A DNA stretch of 64,000 nucleotides, from positions 764,001 through 828,000 of the forward strand of contig CAUEEP010000898.1 in assembly GCA_958450365.1 (NCBI GenBank). The letters run 5' to 3'. The DNA is from Mesorhabditis belari. Its lineage: Eukaryota > Nematoda > Chromadorea > Rhabditida > Rhabditidae. The translations under genes and the position numbers were made by a program. The notes below the pieces were generated by a model. The model ran no database searches and was not told where the DNA came from. It saw nothing but the letters and a program-made list of their open reading frames with translations. How positions within the stretch are numbered: the stretch's first letter is position 1; each line of letters opens with the position of its first letter. Positions 11,083 to 21,432 of this stretch are shown in pieces.

Positions 11083-12748
11083 ATGAATATCTTTCGTCTA
11101 ACGGGAGATCTTTCCCATCTGATCGCGATTCTCATTCTCATACAAAAGATATGGAAAAGCAGGAGTTGTGAAGGTAACGGTTTGGTTGTGTTTCAATGCA
11201 TTAGAAGAATTTACTAAACTTGAATTCCAAAAAATCATTGGCATTTTCATTGGCAATCAATCTCAATTCCAGGAATTTCTGGTCGATCTCAGATGTTGTT
11301 CGCAATGGTTTTCGTCACTCGATATCTTGACCTCTTCACACATTATGTCTCATTCTACAATACACTGATGAAGGTAGGAAATCACATGAATTTGTGCTCA
11401 TTCTAAAACTAGGTTAAGCAATACCAAATACGCAACAACTTTCAGGTTTTCTACCTCGGATCTTCGTTTGGAGTTCTCTGGTTGATGTGGCATAAATTCA
11501 AGGCGACTTACGATAGGTAAATCAATCAAACTTTAACAGAATCATAAATTACTATAACTTATATATAAAAGGGAAGTATCTATCCGTCATGACACAGCCG
11601 GGAGTCGAACCTGAGTCGTGTGGGCTGTAGACAAGCGCCTTCGACTGCGCCACTAAAAAACTATGCATTAGCCCCAAAACATCCAGCCGTTAGGCGGGTT
11701 TTTCGGCTGGTTTTTTGGCATGAAATTACGCCTAGCTTCACCGTTCATTAAAGTTCATAACAGAAAAGCAAATTTTCAGGAACAACGACACCCTTCGAGT
11801 GGAACTCTTGGTGGTTCCTTGTGTGGTTTTGGCTCTCTTGGTGAATCACGAATTCAGTGTTCTGGAGGTTTGTGGTTACAACTAAAAAGTCAAGCGATAG
11901 CATGTAGCATTAGCAATTCTCATTTTCCCTTATACCTCTTAAAGCTAATAGAATGTTTTTATTCTTTACAGATCATGTGGACTTTCTCGATCTACCTTGA
12001 GGCGGTCGCTATCATGCCTCAACTTTTCATGCTTTCGCGAACGGGAAATGCTGAGGTTGATCATTAATATTTAAGCGACATTATTACAAGGCTGTTTCCC
12101 TTACTAAAAACCTCCTATTTGTCTACATTATCAAATTTTTATTTCCAGACCATCACCGCGCATTATTTATTCGCTCTTGGACTCTACCGTGCCCTCTACA
12201 TTTTCAACTGGTTCTACAGGTATACCAAACAAAATCAAGAAAGGCGATTAATTGTAGAAAGGACAAGAAAGAATCTTAACTATAATTCTTGCTAACAACA
12301 CAGTCTATCTCAATATTTCAGATATCAAACCGAGTCCTTCTTTGATCCAATTGCAACAGTGGCTGGAGTCGTCCAAACAGTGCTTTATGCTGACTTCTTC
12401 TACCTATACATTACTAGAGGTAAATATCTTAATAAAATAAAGGTAAAATAGGTAAAAGAATGCCAGAAAGCAAAGAAATTAAGCAATAAATATAATACTA
12501 ACACATTCGCGAGGATGAGGAATTCGAATTCGTTATTAGTTTTTAAAGAAAACTGCTCTATTTTTGAAATAGCTGTTTTCCGAAACGGTATTCAAGCCCA
12601 AAATGTATTTGTCGTGAATGTGTTAAGATTAAACTTTTAAGCAAAACCGAACCTTTTATTTCAAGCAGCAAAACTGAACCAAAGAAATCTAAAACACTTA
12701 CAATTTTCAGTGCTGAGATCAAACCGACAATTCGAGATGGGAGCTTAA
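11083..12748 (+). CDS. erd-2: ER lumen protein-retaining (KDEL) receptor
   Basis: Eight exons encode about 213 residues, the normal family length. The start [16 protein letters not shown] and KIWKSRSC match KDEL receptors. Later landmarks are [76 protein letters not shown] and DFFYLYITR. The last exon gives [12 protein letters not shown], close to the worm protein tail. The receptor has seven membrane helices, binds KDEL/HDEL tails in the Golgi and returns escaped ER proteins by COPI vesicles. The third intron contains a tRNA-like relic on the other strand; the seventh contains a MITE (12499-12626). A later AG near 12788 opens a short frame but lacks the conserved tail. Confidence is very high. 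Confidence 0.97.
11585..11653 (-). pseudogene. tRNA-like relic antisense in an erd-2 intron
   Basis: Read on the minus strand, GTGGCGCAGTCGAAGGCGC resembles an A box and GGTTCGACTCCCGG a B box. The T arm forms four of five pairs, but I find no paired acceptor stem and no clean anticodon arm. A decayed tRNA-derived piece is the simplest reading. Confidence 0.45.
12499..12626. mobile_element. Short MITE with TAACACATTCGCGA termini
   Basis: The left end TAACACATTCGCGA and the right end TCGTGAATGTGTTAA are inverted copies. The interior includes AACTGCTCTATTTTTGAAA, which is shared with the element at 48458-48636 in the sulfotransferase gene. Both copies sit in introns of expressed-looking genes. 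Confidence 0.65.
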
Positions 12749-13373
12749 ACAATTAAGAACAAAAATGATCATCTTTTTTTTGTTATAGGTCTTTTAAGTG
12801 CCCTTTTTGTGTTTGTTCAATGTATAGATATATCCCAATTTTGGTAACTAAATATTCTTCATGAAAACTGAAATGTTTTCTTAATTACGGGCATTTTTTT
12901 CTGATGCCTTTTTCGGGTTTCTGTCAAAAAATGCTATTTATCAAGCTGATCATTATAAATTGTTCAATAAATGTTATTGATCTTTGCCTCAACTTGTTTT
13001 TGTCTGTTTTTTACTCTGAATCTTTCATTTTCTTTGTGTGATTTGTGCTCTTGGGTGACGGATCGAATAAATATTTTTAAGCAAGGTTCTGAAAGAAACG
13101 TTTAGAAAATAGCTATGGAATTCGGCTTTTGCAATAATGAAACAGATATCCACATCTTTCGTTTATCAAATTGATTTCTTTATGCTTTTAAATGTCTGAA
13201 ATATGTTATTCTACTCCATTTTTTTAATCTATTATCACAAAAAGTGAATCATGAACAAAAGCAAAGAAGACAAAAGACAGACACCGTTTGATCATCATGT
13301 TAAAAGTGAAGTTGCGTGTTCACTTTTTTCAAGATTCATTTCCAAAATCAAACATTTTGCAATCTTTGCAACT
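12749..13373. other. Intergenic, no gene seen
   Basis: The stretch holds the 3' flank of erd-2, with AATAAA-like words near 12966, and the upstream region of the next gene. A possible upstream ATG at 13251 runs in another context without a signal sequence and was not used. Confidence 0.45.
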
Positions 13374-14248
13374 ATGAGACTCAAAATTCTCTTGATCTTT
13401 TCCTGTTTATCCTTGACGTTTGCCAAATATCGACCTAGATCGGTAAAAGTTTGATCTTCAAAGTAGACCTTGAGATAAAGCTGATGTCAAGTAAAGTAAA
13501 AACATTTTACAAATGTTCAAGATAAAGAATTGTAATAAGTTGGTAAGTAGCTTTATAAAAAAGTTAGGTTTATTTAGATAAACAGCAGGCCTCACGATTG
13601 TGAAGACTACTGTCATGATTACGACCGTTTGCGGTTTGTATCAAACACCACAATCAAGCAAAAGTATTTTAGAGATAGAGTAGAACTCCTGGAAGAAAGG
13701 ATTAGAACAATCGAGCAGAGAAAGTGCACCAAACAAACTGAAGAATTTAATCAAAGAATCAATGCTTTGGAAGCTCGAATGAACGCCAGTCTCGTAGTAC
13801 AAAATGAAATCAACAACGATTTTAGGTGACAATTTTGAGGCTATTAACACATTTTGAGCGTACAGGCGTAGTCGTTCACTATTTTACTAATAATTTAGTG
13901 AAAATTCAAAGATAAACTAAACTATTATAGTCATTCGAGAGCCCAGAATCTCCTCTTGAAAACTGGTACAAAATTATCGAGACTAGAAATAAATAAAAAA
14001 CTGACACCAAATAGTAATCGTCATCAGTACGACCCACCGGTGGGCCGTATCGTCAGAAATGTGTTAATCCTTGGAATATTGTTTTATTTCTATTTAGTGC
14101 AAACATTACTTCTCTTCAATCGGATGTTGATTACCTTCAAAACATCACCACTCCAACAACACCGCCACCCACTGAATCTTCATCCTCAACGATTTCATTT
14201 GCATTGGCGATCCTTTTTTCCTTCTTTTTACTCAACTTCTATTTCTAA
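13374..14248 (+). CDS. Secreted coiled-coil protein with GPI-type tail
   Basis: Four exons join in frame. MRLKILLIFSCLSLTFA is a clear signal peptide. The second exon (acceptor TTTATTTAG) gives a short Cys cluster (DCEDYCHDY) and then a charged heptad region including RDRVELLEERIRTIEQR and FNQRINALEARM, likely a coiled coil. The last exon gives ITSLQSDVDYLQNITTPTTP, a Ser-rich linker and ISFALAILFSFFLLNFYF right at the stop. A hydrophobic tail with nothing after it is typical of GPI attachment signals, though a tail anchor is possible. Several N-glycosylation sequons (NTT, NAS, NIT) are present. The splice from CGTCATCA (GTACG donor) to the GCAAACATTACT exon restores this frame; reading through gives a longer frame without such features. 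No family recognised. Confidence 0.68.
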
Positions 14249-14505
14249 GTATCCCTGGATAAATATTAATTGTTTACACGGCAAAGATGACAAAACATTT
14301 CAAGGAGAGACAGTCTGTGCCCGCACTCCCTAGAGACCATTTTGGTTCCTTCTTTCTGCAGACCGCCTATTTTCTCAATTCTCGGTGCACTTTTTTCACC
14401 AAGGAAATAGAACCTATGATTAGACCAATTAGTGATGGACTTTGCTCGACTTTTTCTAGACAATCTTAGAAAATGAAAATCTAAGACTCATTTCTATCAT
14501 TTTCG

Positions 14506-15766
14506 ATGTCAACCAGCGCTCCTCCGATTCAATTACCGCAACAATATAATTTCAATATTGTCCTCAAAGACATAATACTTTTCATTTTTCTATGTCCAAC
14601 TCTCTTTTTGATTCATGCAATCACTCTGCATTTCACCAAAACCGGTTTCAAAACTGCTTTTGCTAAAATTTGTTATGTGTCGATAGTGATTGTAAGCAAT
14701 TAAAGTTTTAGATATAATAGAAACAACACTTTTTAGGATATGATCAGTCTTTTTTTGATATCTTTGCTTGGGACTTGGCAAATTGGGGTTTTGTACCATT
14801 CTATCGCAGCATTGAGGTGAACGGGATTGAAAAAAACTTGGAATCTTTCTTGTTTAGATCGGATTTGCACCGTACTTTCTCACTTTCATGCAAAATACAG
14901 CCAGAAATTTCCAAGTTTGTTGCAGTTCTCTCCTTGCTTTCAATCGTTTCACGGTTCTTTACTTGAATCATTTCACAAGTGATCAGGTTTGTAAAAAGTT
15001 TCTCAAGTAAATGGTATTCAAAATCAAATTGTAGCTCTGGGCTCGTTTCACTGGATTTTTTTTGATCATATGTTTCATCTTATCATCTCTAATGTCTTTT
15101 CTGAGTACATGGCCACTTGCTCTATATTATCAAGTTGGCCTCAATAATTGGTTTTTGGTGACTGGAGAAACATACTTTGTAAGTATTCCTTCATGTAAGA
15201 GGTTTGATTCAATATTACACACTTTAGTTGAGCATCAAAGTCGGCGTCTGGGCTTTGTTTTACTTGGTTACTTTTGGTACAATAGCTTTTTTCTTCAATA
15301 TTATCGTTCTCATCAAATTTATTCGCCTTAGAAATAAACACAATGGCTTAAACGCAACAATCGCAATAGTAGTGAAGATCAGCTTGGTAATTGGAAGTTG
15401 GTAATCAATTTTAGGTCGAGAAGAGACTATGTTTTGTTAGTCTTTACACATTTTCCTTTGTCTTACTCTTTATCACTTCTCAGGTAAACTTTGAACGAAA
15501 AACCAAGTATAATTGTTCTACAGATCCTCACTTTTCTGCTTCCTATAGACAGTTATACACTACGAGATATTTGTGCGGTAAGTCATTGAAAAAAATGATT
15601 TCAAAAACCTATTCAGTTCATGACACCACTTTCTGCAAATCTCTTATGCATGGCGACAGTATGGATCTGGGTGTCGCATTCATCAGAACTACATGCTATT
15701 CTAAAAATACAAATCACTAATTATTATGGAAGAGTATTTACATCAAGTCATGTTGGCTTCAAATGA
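14506..15766 (+). CDS. Nematode seven-helix chemoreceptor (serpentine receptor)
   Basis: Eight exons encode seven hydrophobic helices and no signal peptide. The segment WGFVPFYRSIEIGFAPYF followed by SLLAFNRFTVLY at the end of helix 3 is the hallmark of the nematode Srg-superfamily chemoreceptors. FIRLRNKHNGLNAT and VEKRLCFVSLYTFSFV correspond to the loop before and the start of helix 6. These receptors act on ciliated sensory neurons and usually couple to G proteins. Using the acceptor GATCAG in the second exon is required to keep the frame from ICYVSIVI into SFFDIFAWDLANWG. I place it near Srg/Srv but cannot decide the class by eye. A short C-terminal tail ends SSHVGFK. Confidence 0.85.
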
Positions 15767-15907
15767 AACCATAACAAATACAATGCGAGAATAAAAATGT
15801 CTTTATCAGTTTTTGTTAGCGTATATGTCTTGTGTTTGGTATATTGCTTGGCACATTGAAAGAGAACTTTTATAATACTTGAGATCAATTCTAGTCTTGT
15901 AAAACAA

Positions 15908-17603
15908 CTATACTTTTAGTCCATTGGTATTATGTTGATTTGTAACGATGGGATGTTTTACTCCATCTTTGATCATTTGAACGATTTGATGAGTTTCATA
16001 ATCTTTTGTTTCCGGTAAAGAAAAGTAGAGATAGATCACGGCGAGAAGACAAGGAATTACGAAAAGGAAAAGGATGCTGATTGAGCCGATTGTCTGAAAT
16101 ATCAAGTCCATTTAGTTAGTTTGGAGGTTTCAGTTCTTGAAAATTTATAAACCGAATGTGCAAACCTCCATCAATGGTTCAACGGCTACATTCGTGATCA
16201 CGACGAAAATACTGTTGATTGAGAAAACCAAACAAATTGTGCTCGATCGATATTGGAGTGGAACCAATTCGGAGTCGATCGAGAAAGAAATTGGACCGAG
16301 AGATAAACTGAATTTAATATAATTTAGTCAAGGCAAAGAGGAAACTCACCCAAAGCACAGCATGTACCCGAAAATCCCTCCCATAGCCAAATACTTCAAG
16401 ACTGAGAATTTGCCCGCAATAGCAAAAAGACAAAGGAAAGCTATTCCAATCACTCCGATTATTAATAGAAGTGAACGTCGATTGTATTTCTTCATCAAAT
16501 AAGTTGACATAAAACATGCAAGAATAAGAAGAACAGCAATCAATGTTGATGCTAATTGAGAAGTATGGCTAAAAGTCGTATTCTTGATATTGGAATCATC
16601 TTGTTAAGAAAACTCACTCTGAAATCCCAATCTTCCCCATAAAGTATGTTGATGAGAGTAGAAATGAGAAGAAGGGAAGAGCCAAAATTAGTGAAGCATT
16701 CCCGAGGATTAAGGCTTTTCGGAGATGAGGTTGGGTAAAGAGATCAAAATATGATGATTTCTCTTCTTCTTCTTTTCTTTCCGACAAATAACCATTGAGA
16801 ATCTGATCATTCTCTTCTTTTACTCCTTGATAAAATTCCAATGATTTCATTGCTGCTGTTTTATCTTGTCTAAATTTTGATGACTTATTTCTTATTGAAA
16901 ATGACTTACTTGGTAATCATCAAGAATTTCGGAGTTTCTTGCAAATAGAAAAGATACAAACAACCGATTAGACCAAGTGGAACGGGAACAGCCAACAAAA
17001 CAGTGAGATCTCTTCCAAGAACTCCTTTCATACCAAGAATCATTCCGAGCAAAGCCATCACCGAATATCCAGTAGTGAAAAGAGAATTGAGAACACCTCT
17101 CATTTTTGGTGTACTTGTTTCTTGACAATACAATAACATTACAGCATCATTCATTGGGGCAAAAAGAGCGCCAACGAAACGCCCAAAAATGAGAATTTCC
17201 GGATAAATTGTGAGCGTGGCTCCAGCTTGAATCACGCAAGAAAGAGTCATCATTATCGTTGTTGCTATGTAGGCTTCTAAAATACCAGTGTATATAAAGG
17301 TTTTCTTTCGAATCACTTACTCTTTCGTCCATATTTGTCGGGCAAATGTGGTCCAAGAACAGCTCCAAGTACTTGTCCTGCATAGTAAATGCTATTGTAA
17401 ATCCCTCTAATCAGGGAGATTTTCCCATCATCCATTGTCACTCCTCTTTGTTTATAACTTTCCTCCAAATATTTGTCGATTTCATCGACTGCCGTGTTGA
17501 TTGAAGTATGAGTAAAAGCAGAAAATAGATTTGTGATACAAGAGAGAACACAGCCCATCACGAAAAGTTTGAGGTTTTTATCGAAGAAACTTTTTGATTC
17601 CAT
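15908..17603 (-). CDS. MFS sugar-porter family transporter
   Basis: Six exons on the minus strand give about 440 residues with twelve hydrophobic segments. Sugar-porter signatures are visible: LPDKYGRK in the loop after helix 2, RFVGALFAPMNDAVMLLYCQ in helices 4-5, QETPKFLM after helix 6, MKKYNRRSLLL after helix 8 and LPETKDYETHQIV after helix 12. These match the family motifs (RxGRR, PESPR, PETKG), so it likely moves a hexose or a related small solute across a membrane. The central loop is acidic (SERKEEEEKSSYF). The start MESKSFF was chosen because it precedes the first helix closely. An in-frame upstream ATG at 17705 exists, but that part is MITE sequence. The MITE begins only 38 bases upstream of the start. 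Confidence 0.88.
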
Positions 17604-17640
17604 TATTACCAATCTAAAATCTAATATTTTGAAATATCTA

Positions 17641-17896
17641 TTAATTTGGTGAATAAGTCTTTTCATTCTTTTCATACTTCCGTTGAAAAATAAAAAATTC
17701 ATCAATTAATCTATGGTTTACTCCAAGTAAAAAGTGTTTAATGTTGAGTTTCCCATCTCTTTAAGTCAATTTGGGTTCACTTTCAAGCAATTTTGCAGAA
17801 AAATAATTGGTCTTCTAATGAAATAAACTGTAGTTCAATTGGTGCATTTTTTGGTTTTAAACGGAAGCGAAAAGAAACTAAAAGATCAACCTAATA
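17641..17896. mobile_element. MITE of the AAGTCTTTTC family beside a promoter
   Basis: The left part (GAATAAGTCTTTTCATTC.., CTTCCGTTGAAAAATAA, TTCATCAATTAATCTATGG) closely matches the right arm of the element at 50436-50673. Its right part (TGCAGAAAAATAATTGG, TTCAATTGGTGCATTTTTTG, ATCAACCTAATA) matches the element at 24388-24906. The copy is degraded and lies immediately upstream of the transporter start. Confidence 0.65.
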
Positions 17897-17924
17897 CTGC
17901 GAACCAAAAGGATAATTTAAATAG

Positions 17925-18170
17925 AATTTCAAATGATGACACAAGGTTTTCAAGTGAGATATATTGCGTCGGTATTTCAATTAAACGTAGTTCTAAATTC
18001 AATGTAGATGAGTATGTTTCGATGATTATTTTTATTGCTATACAAAAATAAATTTCAAATGATGACACGTTTTCAAGTGAGAATATATTGCGTCAGTATT
18101 TCAATTAAACCTAGTCCTAAACTCGTAGATGAGTAGGTTTTGATGATTATTTTTATTGCTGTACAAAAAT
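17925..18170. repeat. Tandem duplication, two units of about 120 bases
   Basis: Unit 1 (17925-18049) and unit 2 (18051-18170) both run from AATTTCAAATGATGACAC through TATTTCAATTAAAC to TTTTATTGCT.TACAAAAAT. The units differ by scattered substitutions and small indels, so the duplication is not brand new. It is intergenic. Confidence 0.85.
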
Positions 18171-18600
18171 GCTGTACAAAAATTAAAAAAAGAGACAAAA
18201 GTTATATGAACGTTAACCGGCTTGAAAGTGACAAAAGTAAAACGGAAAATTTGAATTTTTAGCGATCTTTTGGCGGAATTAAATCCAGACAAGACCGGAA
18301 CTTTATCGGAGGAAAAACACAGGACAAAAATTATGCTAAAGAGTCGGCAGACTAAACACTTTGCGTGACATTATAAGAAATATCTCTTTTTGTATATTTG
18401 TGGGTAAAAGATAGTCATTTATCAGTATGACCTGACCAGTTGACCGAATGGGCAAAAAGGGAAAAAGAGACGATTAGTGGAACGGATAATTCTCGGTAAT
18501 ACAATGATATCAGTCAACTGTAGCAAAAATAAAATTAAGTCATTTTACAATAATTCTATTTTTAGTTTTCCGGTGACACCTCATTACGCTCCCGTGTGTA

Positions 18601-18606
18601 TATAAA
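18601..18606 (+). promoter_or_regulatory. TATA-like box upstream of dioxygenase gene
   Basis: TATAAA lies 77 bases before the ATG at 18683 in otherwise non-coding DNA. The position fits a core promoter element, but no initiator or trans-splice acceptor was confirmed. Confidence 0.35.
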
Positions 18607-18682
18607 GTGGTTGAATTGGGCAAGAAAATCACAATTCACTGTATAACTCATTTATAAAGCCAACCTCTGAAGTATTTCTGCA

Positions 18683-19549
18683 ATGCCACAAGCGAATGAC
18701 CTACTGAACCACATCGACACCGCGCATCTCGTCAAAATGGATGAAGTCCTTGACCAACTTGACACTCTTGGCTTTGCTCATATTAAGCCTGACTTCTACT
18801 ATTCTACCGATGATTCAGAGAGTTTTTCTAACATTGAAACTCTTCAAGATACTTATTCGAGTCTTTCAAGAGATTCAGACCCCGGGAATCGTCATCGAGC
18901 CTATGCTAGCTTTCAATGGTCTCCTTTAAACAATGAGTTAATCAAAAAAGACTCAACTGATTATTTTCAAGCTAAGGAATACAATTATATTGATGGTGGA
19001 AAGATTCGAACTTTTGATCCAATTTGTCCAAGATATCTCAAGAATTCTCTACTAAAAAGTGTCGTGGAAAAGGATATTGATTTGGCTAAAGAGACGGGAA
19101 TCATTGATTTCTCTTCAAGTGTTGAGATTGGCCTTCATCAGATTCGCTATGTTGCAAATGGAACTGAACCGGCTTTCAGGTAATTTGCTATAACACTTTA
19201 TATTGCACTAGTTTAGTTCAATAATTGTTCAGTCTAATATCCCATTGATTCACTTTCAGCTTCCTCATACTCAATAGTTTTCAGTTCTCCTCTCTGGCTA
19301 CATCGAGATGATGAACCCCTCGTTTTTGTCCATCTGTTCTCACTTTCTGAAAATGCAATTGGAGGAGACAATCTGATAGCCAAAGATGTGAAAACAATAA
19401 CTCATTTAATTCGACTTCAAAAACCCTTGGAGACTCTTGTTCTCACCAAAAAGCCCTATCATGCAGTGACTCCTCTTGGATCATCTCATGGGGCAGCTTT
19501 CAGAGATATTCTATTAGTCACTTTTATGAATAAGAAATCTTCTCTTTGA
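18683..19549 (+). CDS. 2OG-Fe(II) dioxygenase, isoleucine-hydroxylase-like family
   Basis: Two exons, split by one 120-base intron, encode about 253 residues. Exon 2 opens SSPLWLHRDDEPLVFVHLF. His172 and Asp174 form the HxD iron site. GGDN follows near 192-195. YHAVTPL places the distal His at about 225, and FRDILLVTF supplies the Arg (about 239) that would hold the 2-oxoglutarate carboxylate. This order matches PF10014 (2OG-Fe_Oxy_2), known from bacterial free-amino-acid hydroxylases such as the Bacillus L-isoleucine dioxygenase. The enzyme would couple 2-oxoglutarate decarboxylation to hydroxylation of a small substrate, probably in the cytosol since no signal peptide is seen. The substrate is unknown. 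The family is mainly bacterial, so transfer into the nematode lineage is possible. The intron shows it is a eukaryotic gene, not contamination. Confidence 0.8.
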
Positions 19550-19817
19550 AGTCATTATTGTTTTATTGTGTTCGATCTTATTTTGCATTTGACATGAGCT
19601 TTTGGTTCTCTCATTTTCTCTTATTTTTCTCATATCTTTAATTTTCAGTGAGCTTTTGAGATCTTTCATTTTGGGGTATCCGAGTTAGTCTTTTTGGTCA
19701 TTTTGCAGCTAGTTTGTGTTCCGTTATAAATTACTAATCATGATACTTGCTTTTTGTCTCATTGAAATGAATAAAGAATGCATTTTATCAAGTAATTCAA
19801 GATAAAGTACCCCAATT

Positions 19818-20053
19818 TACACTACTGGACAACGAAATATCATATTTGAAAAAAGATCGTCGCTTTCGCGGTCTGTAACTCCCTTGTCTTTACCCTATTT
19901 CTAAATATTAATATTACCATTGTGTAGCCCTTGAAAAGAGCTTTCAGAAAATGAATAACACTAATAGTTTAAACTCAAAGATAAGGGAGTTACAGACGCG
20001 CCAAAAATGACGATCGTTTATTCAAAAATGATATTTCATTATCCAGTACTGTA
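19818..20053. mobile_element. MITE with CAGTACTGGATAATGAAATAT termini
   Basis: The left arm (CACTACTGGACAACGAAATA.., ..GATCGTCGCTTTCGCGG, TCTGTAACTCCCTTGTCTTT) and the right arm are inverted copies over about 75 bases. GGGAGTTACAGA marks the inner edge of the right arm. The interior, about 90 bases, is non-coding. A simple foldback MITE, intergenic. Confidence 0.8.
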
Positions 20054-20382
20054 CCTTAACTAAAAGATCACTTTGCAAATAAACACTGATCATTTCTAAA
20101 ACAAGTTTGGACGTGAAAGAAAAAGATTCTTTTTCTCTGCCTCTTTGATATTTGAGTACACTCTCTTCATGAATCACGGCTAAAAAGAACTGAACGATTT
20201 GAGAGAAAATAGAGATGGGGAAATGTCTCCCATTTGAACAGAGAAGAACCCGTCCCAACAAGAAGGTTGAAAAGGCTAGGAAATTTTGTATAAATGGTCA
20301 TGAATACTCCAGAGAGCACAAGCAAAATTTCAACTTTGCAATCTTTTCTACTTTTGACTGACACTCAACTTACCTATTCAAA

Positions 20383-21068
20383 ATGCCCTTGACTCGAACA
20401 ACGAAGAAATCACTTCAGATCGGCAGTGAGGTTTGTTTTGGCTTCGATTTTACCTCCTTTAAAGCAAATTTCACAAATGCATAGAGTCTTTGACTATTGT
20501 TTTATTTTCAGATCGGCCAACATGGAATGATTCGGTGGTTTAAGAACTCTCGTTTGTATGGGTGTTCTGTGAGGGATACATGGACCAATTCACCGAAGAA
20601 ACTCCCGCAAAATGTGGTGGAATTGCGATGGGATGTGAGTTGAATAAAGAATATAAAAGCAAATGAACTAAGTATTGTTAAACCTTTTGCAAACCAACAA
20701 ATTTCAGGGCTCAAAGAAACCCGTGTTTTGCTTTACTCATCAAGTGGATCTGTTTGACGGAGAACAAGTTGAATGGCAAGAACAACAACCACAACAAATT
20801 GATTATTTCCTGAAAATGGAATTTGTGAGTTATTGTTAATGAACGAAACTGTAATTAGTTGTAAAGTTAAATATTTATTCCAATAATATTTCAGGATCGA
20901 GCTCGAAAGGCGGTCGTTCAAATGAAAGCTCAACGTCGACGAGAAATTCGTGAAATGAGAAGACAAAGCAGAGGATCGAGATCTCCATCGCATTCAAGCC
21001 ATTCCAAATCTTCATCACCAACTCCATCACAAAACTCGATTCAATCAAAGTTGAGGCCAAGAAGATAA
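20383..21068 (+). CDS. Basic protein with Arg/Ser-rich tail, unknown function
   Basis: Four exons join in phase to about 150 residues. The N-terminal part (GSEIGQHGMIRWFKNSRLYG, then LPQNVVELRWDGSKKPVF) looks folded and contains several Trp residues. The middle is Gln-rich (WQEQQPQQIDYF). The C-terminal part is very basic (RRREIREMRRQSRGSRS) and ends in a Ser/Pro-rich stretch (SSHSKSSSPTPSQNS). Tails of this kind occur in nuclear and RNA-binding proteins, which is inference only. No signal peptide or membrane segment is present. An AATAAA-like word lies near 21200. I recognise no family. Confidence 0.72.
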
Positions 21069-21432
21069 ATTCAACTTTGTAAGTATCACTTCTGATCTCA
21101 TTCTTATTCTTGCACAGTCTTTGAGAATTTTCTTTATATTCTTATATTCATTTGATGTACCTACCTTTTGTTAGTTTTTCTTACATTTAAAAATTGTTTA
21201 ATAAACGTTGTTCATTACACTTTCTGCGAGGCAACAAATTTTGTTTGATTCTAAACTAAAATTATCACGCCTTTGTTCAAATAATTTGGCGTTTATGAGA
21301 TAATCAAAAAATTCTTGAAAATTTTTACGAAAAGATAAGACGAAACAAACAAAAGAGAACAATTTTCGGGTTTATCCGAGTTTCTTTTTTGAATTCACTC
21401 TTTGCTCACAACTTTCTTGCTGATTCTTACCA
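21069..21432. other. Intergenic, no gene seen
   Basis: The stretch contains the 3' flank of the RS-tailed gene and the promoter of the next gene. No repeat or frame stands out. Confidence 0.45.

Noticed and set aside
12788..12846. Alternative last exon for erd-2
   Set aside because: It gives a non-conserved tail, whereas the exon at 12711 gives the family tail and joins in phase.
13956..14333. 125-codon frame read straight through
   Set aside because: Splicing at CATCA|GTACG gives sequons, a linker and a hydrophobic end, which is more convincing than the read-through protein.
17604..17705. In-frame N-terminal extension of the MFS transporter
   Set aside because: The extra codons come from a MITE, and the downstream Met sits at the normal distance from helix 1.
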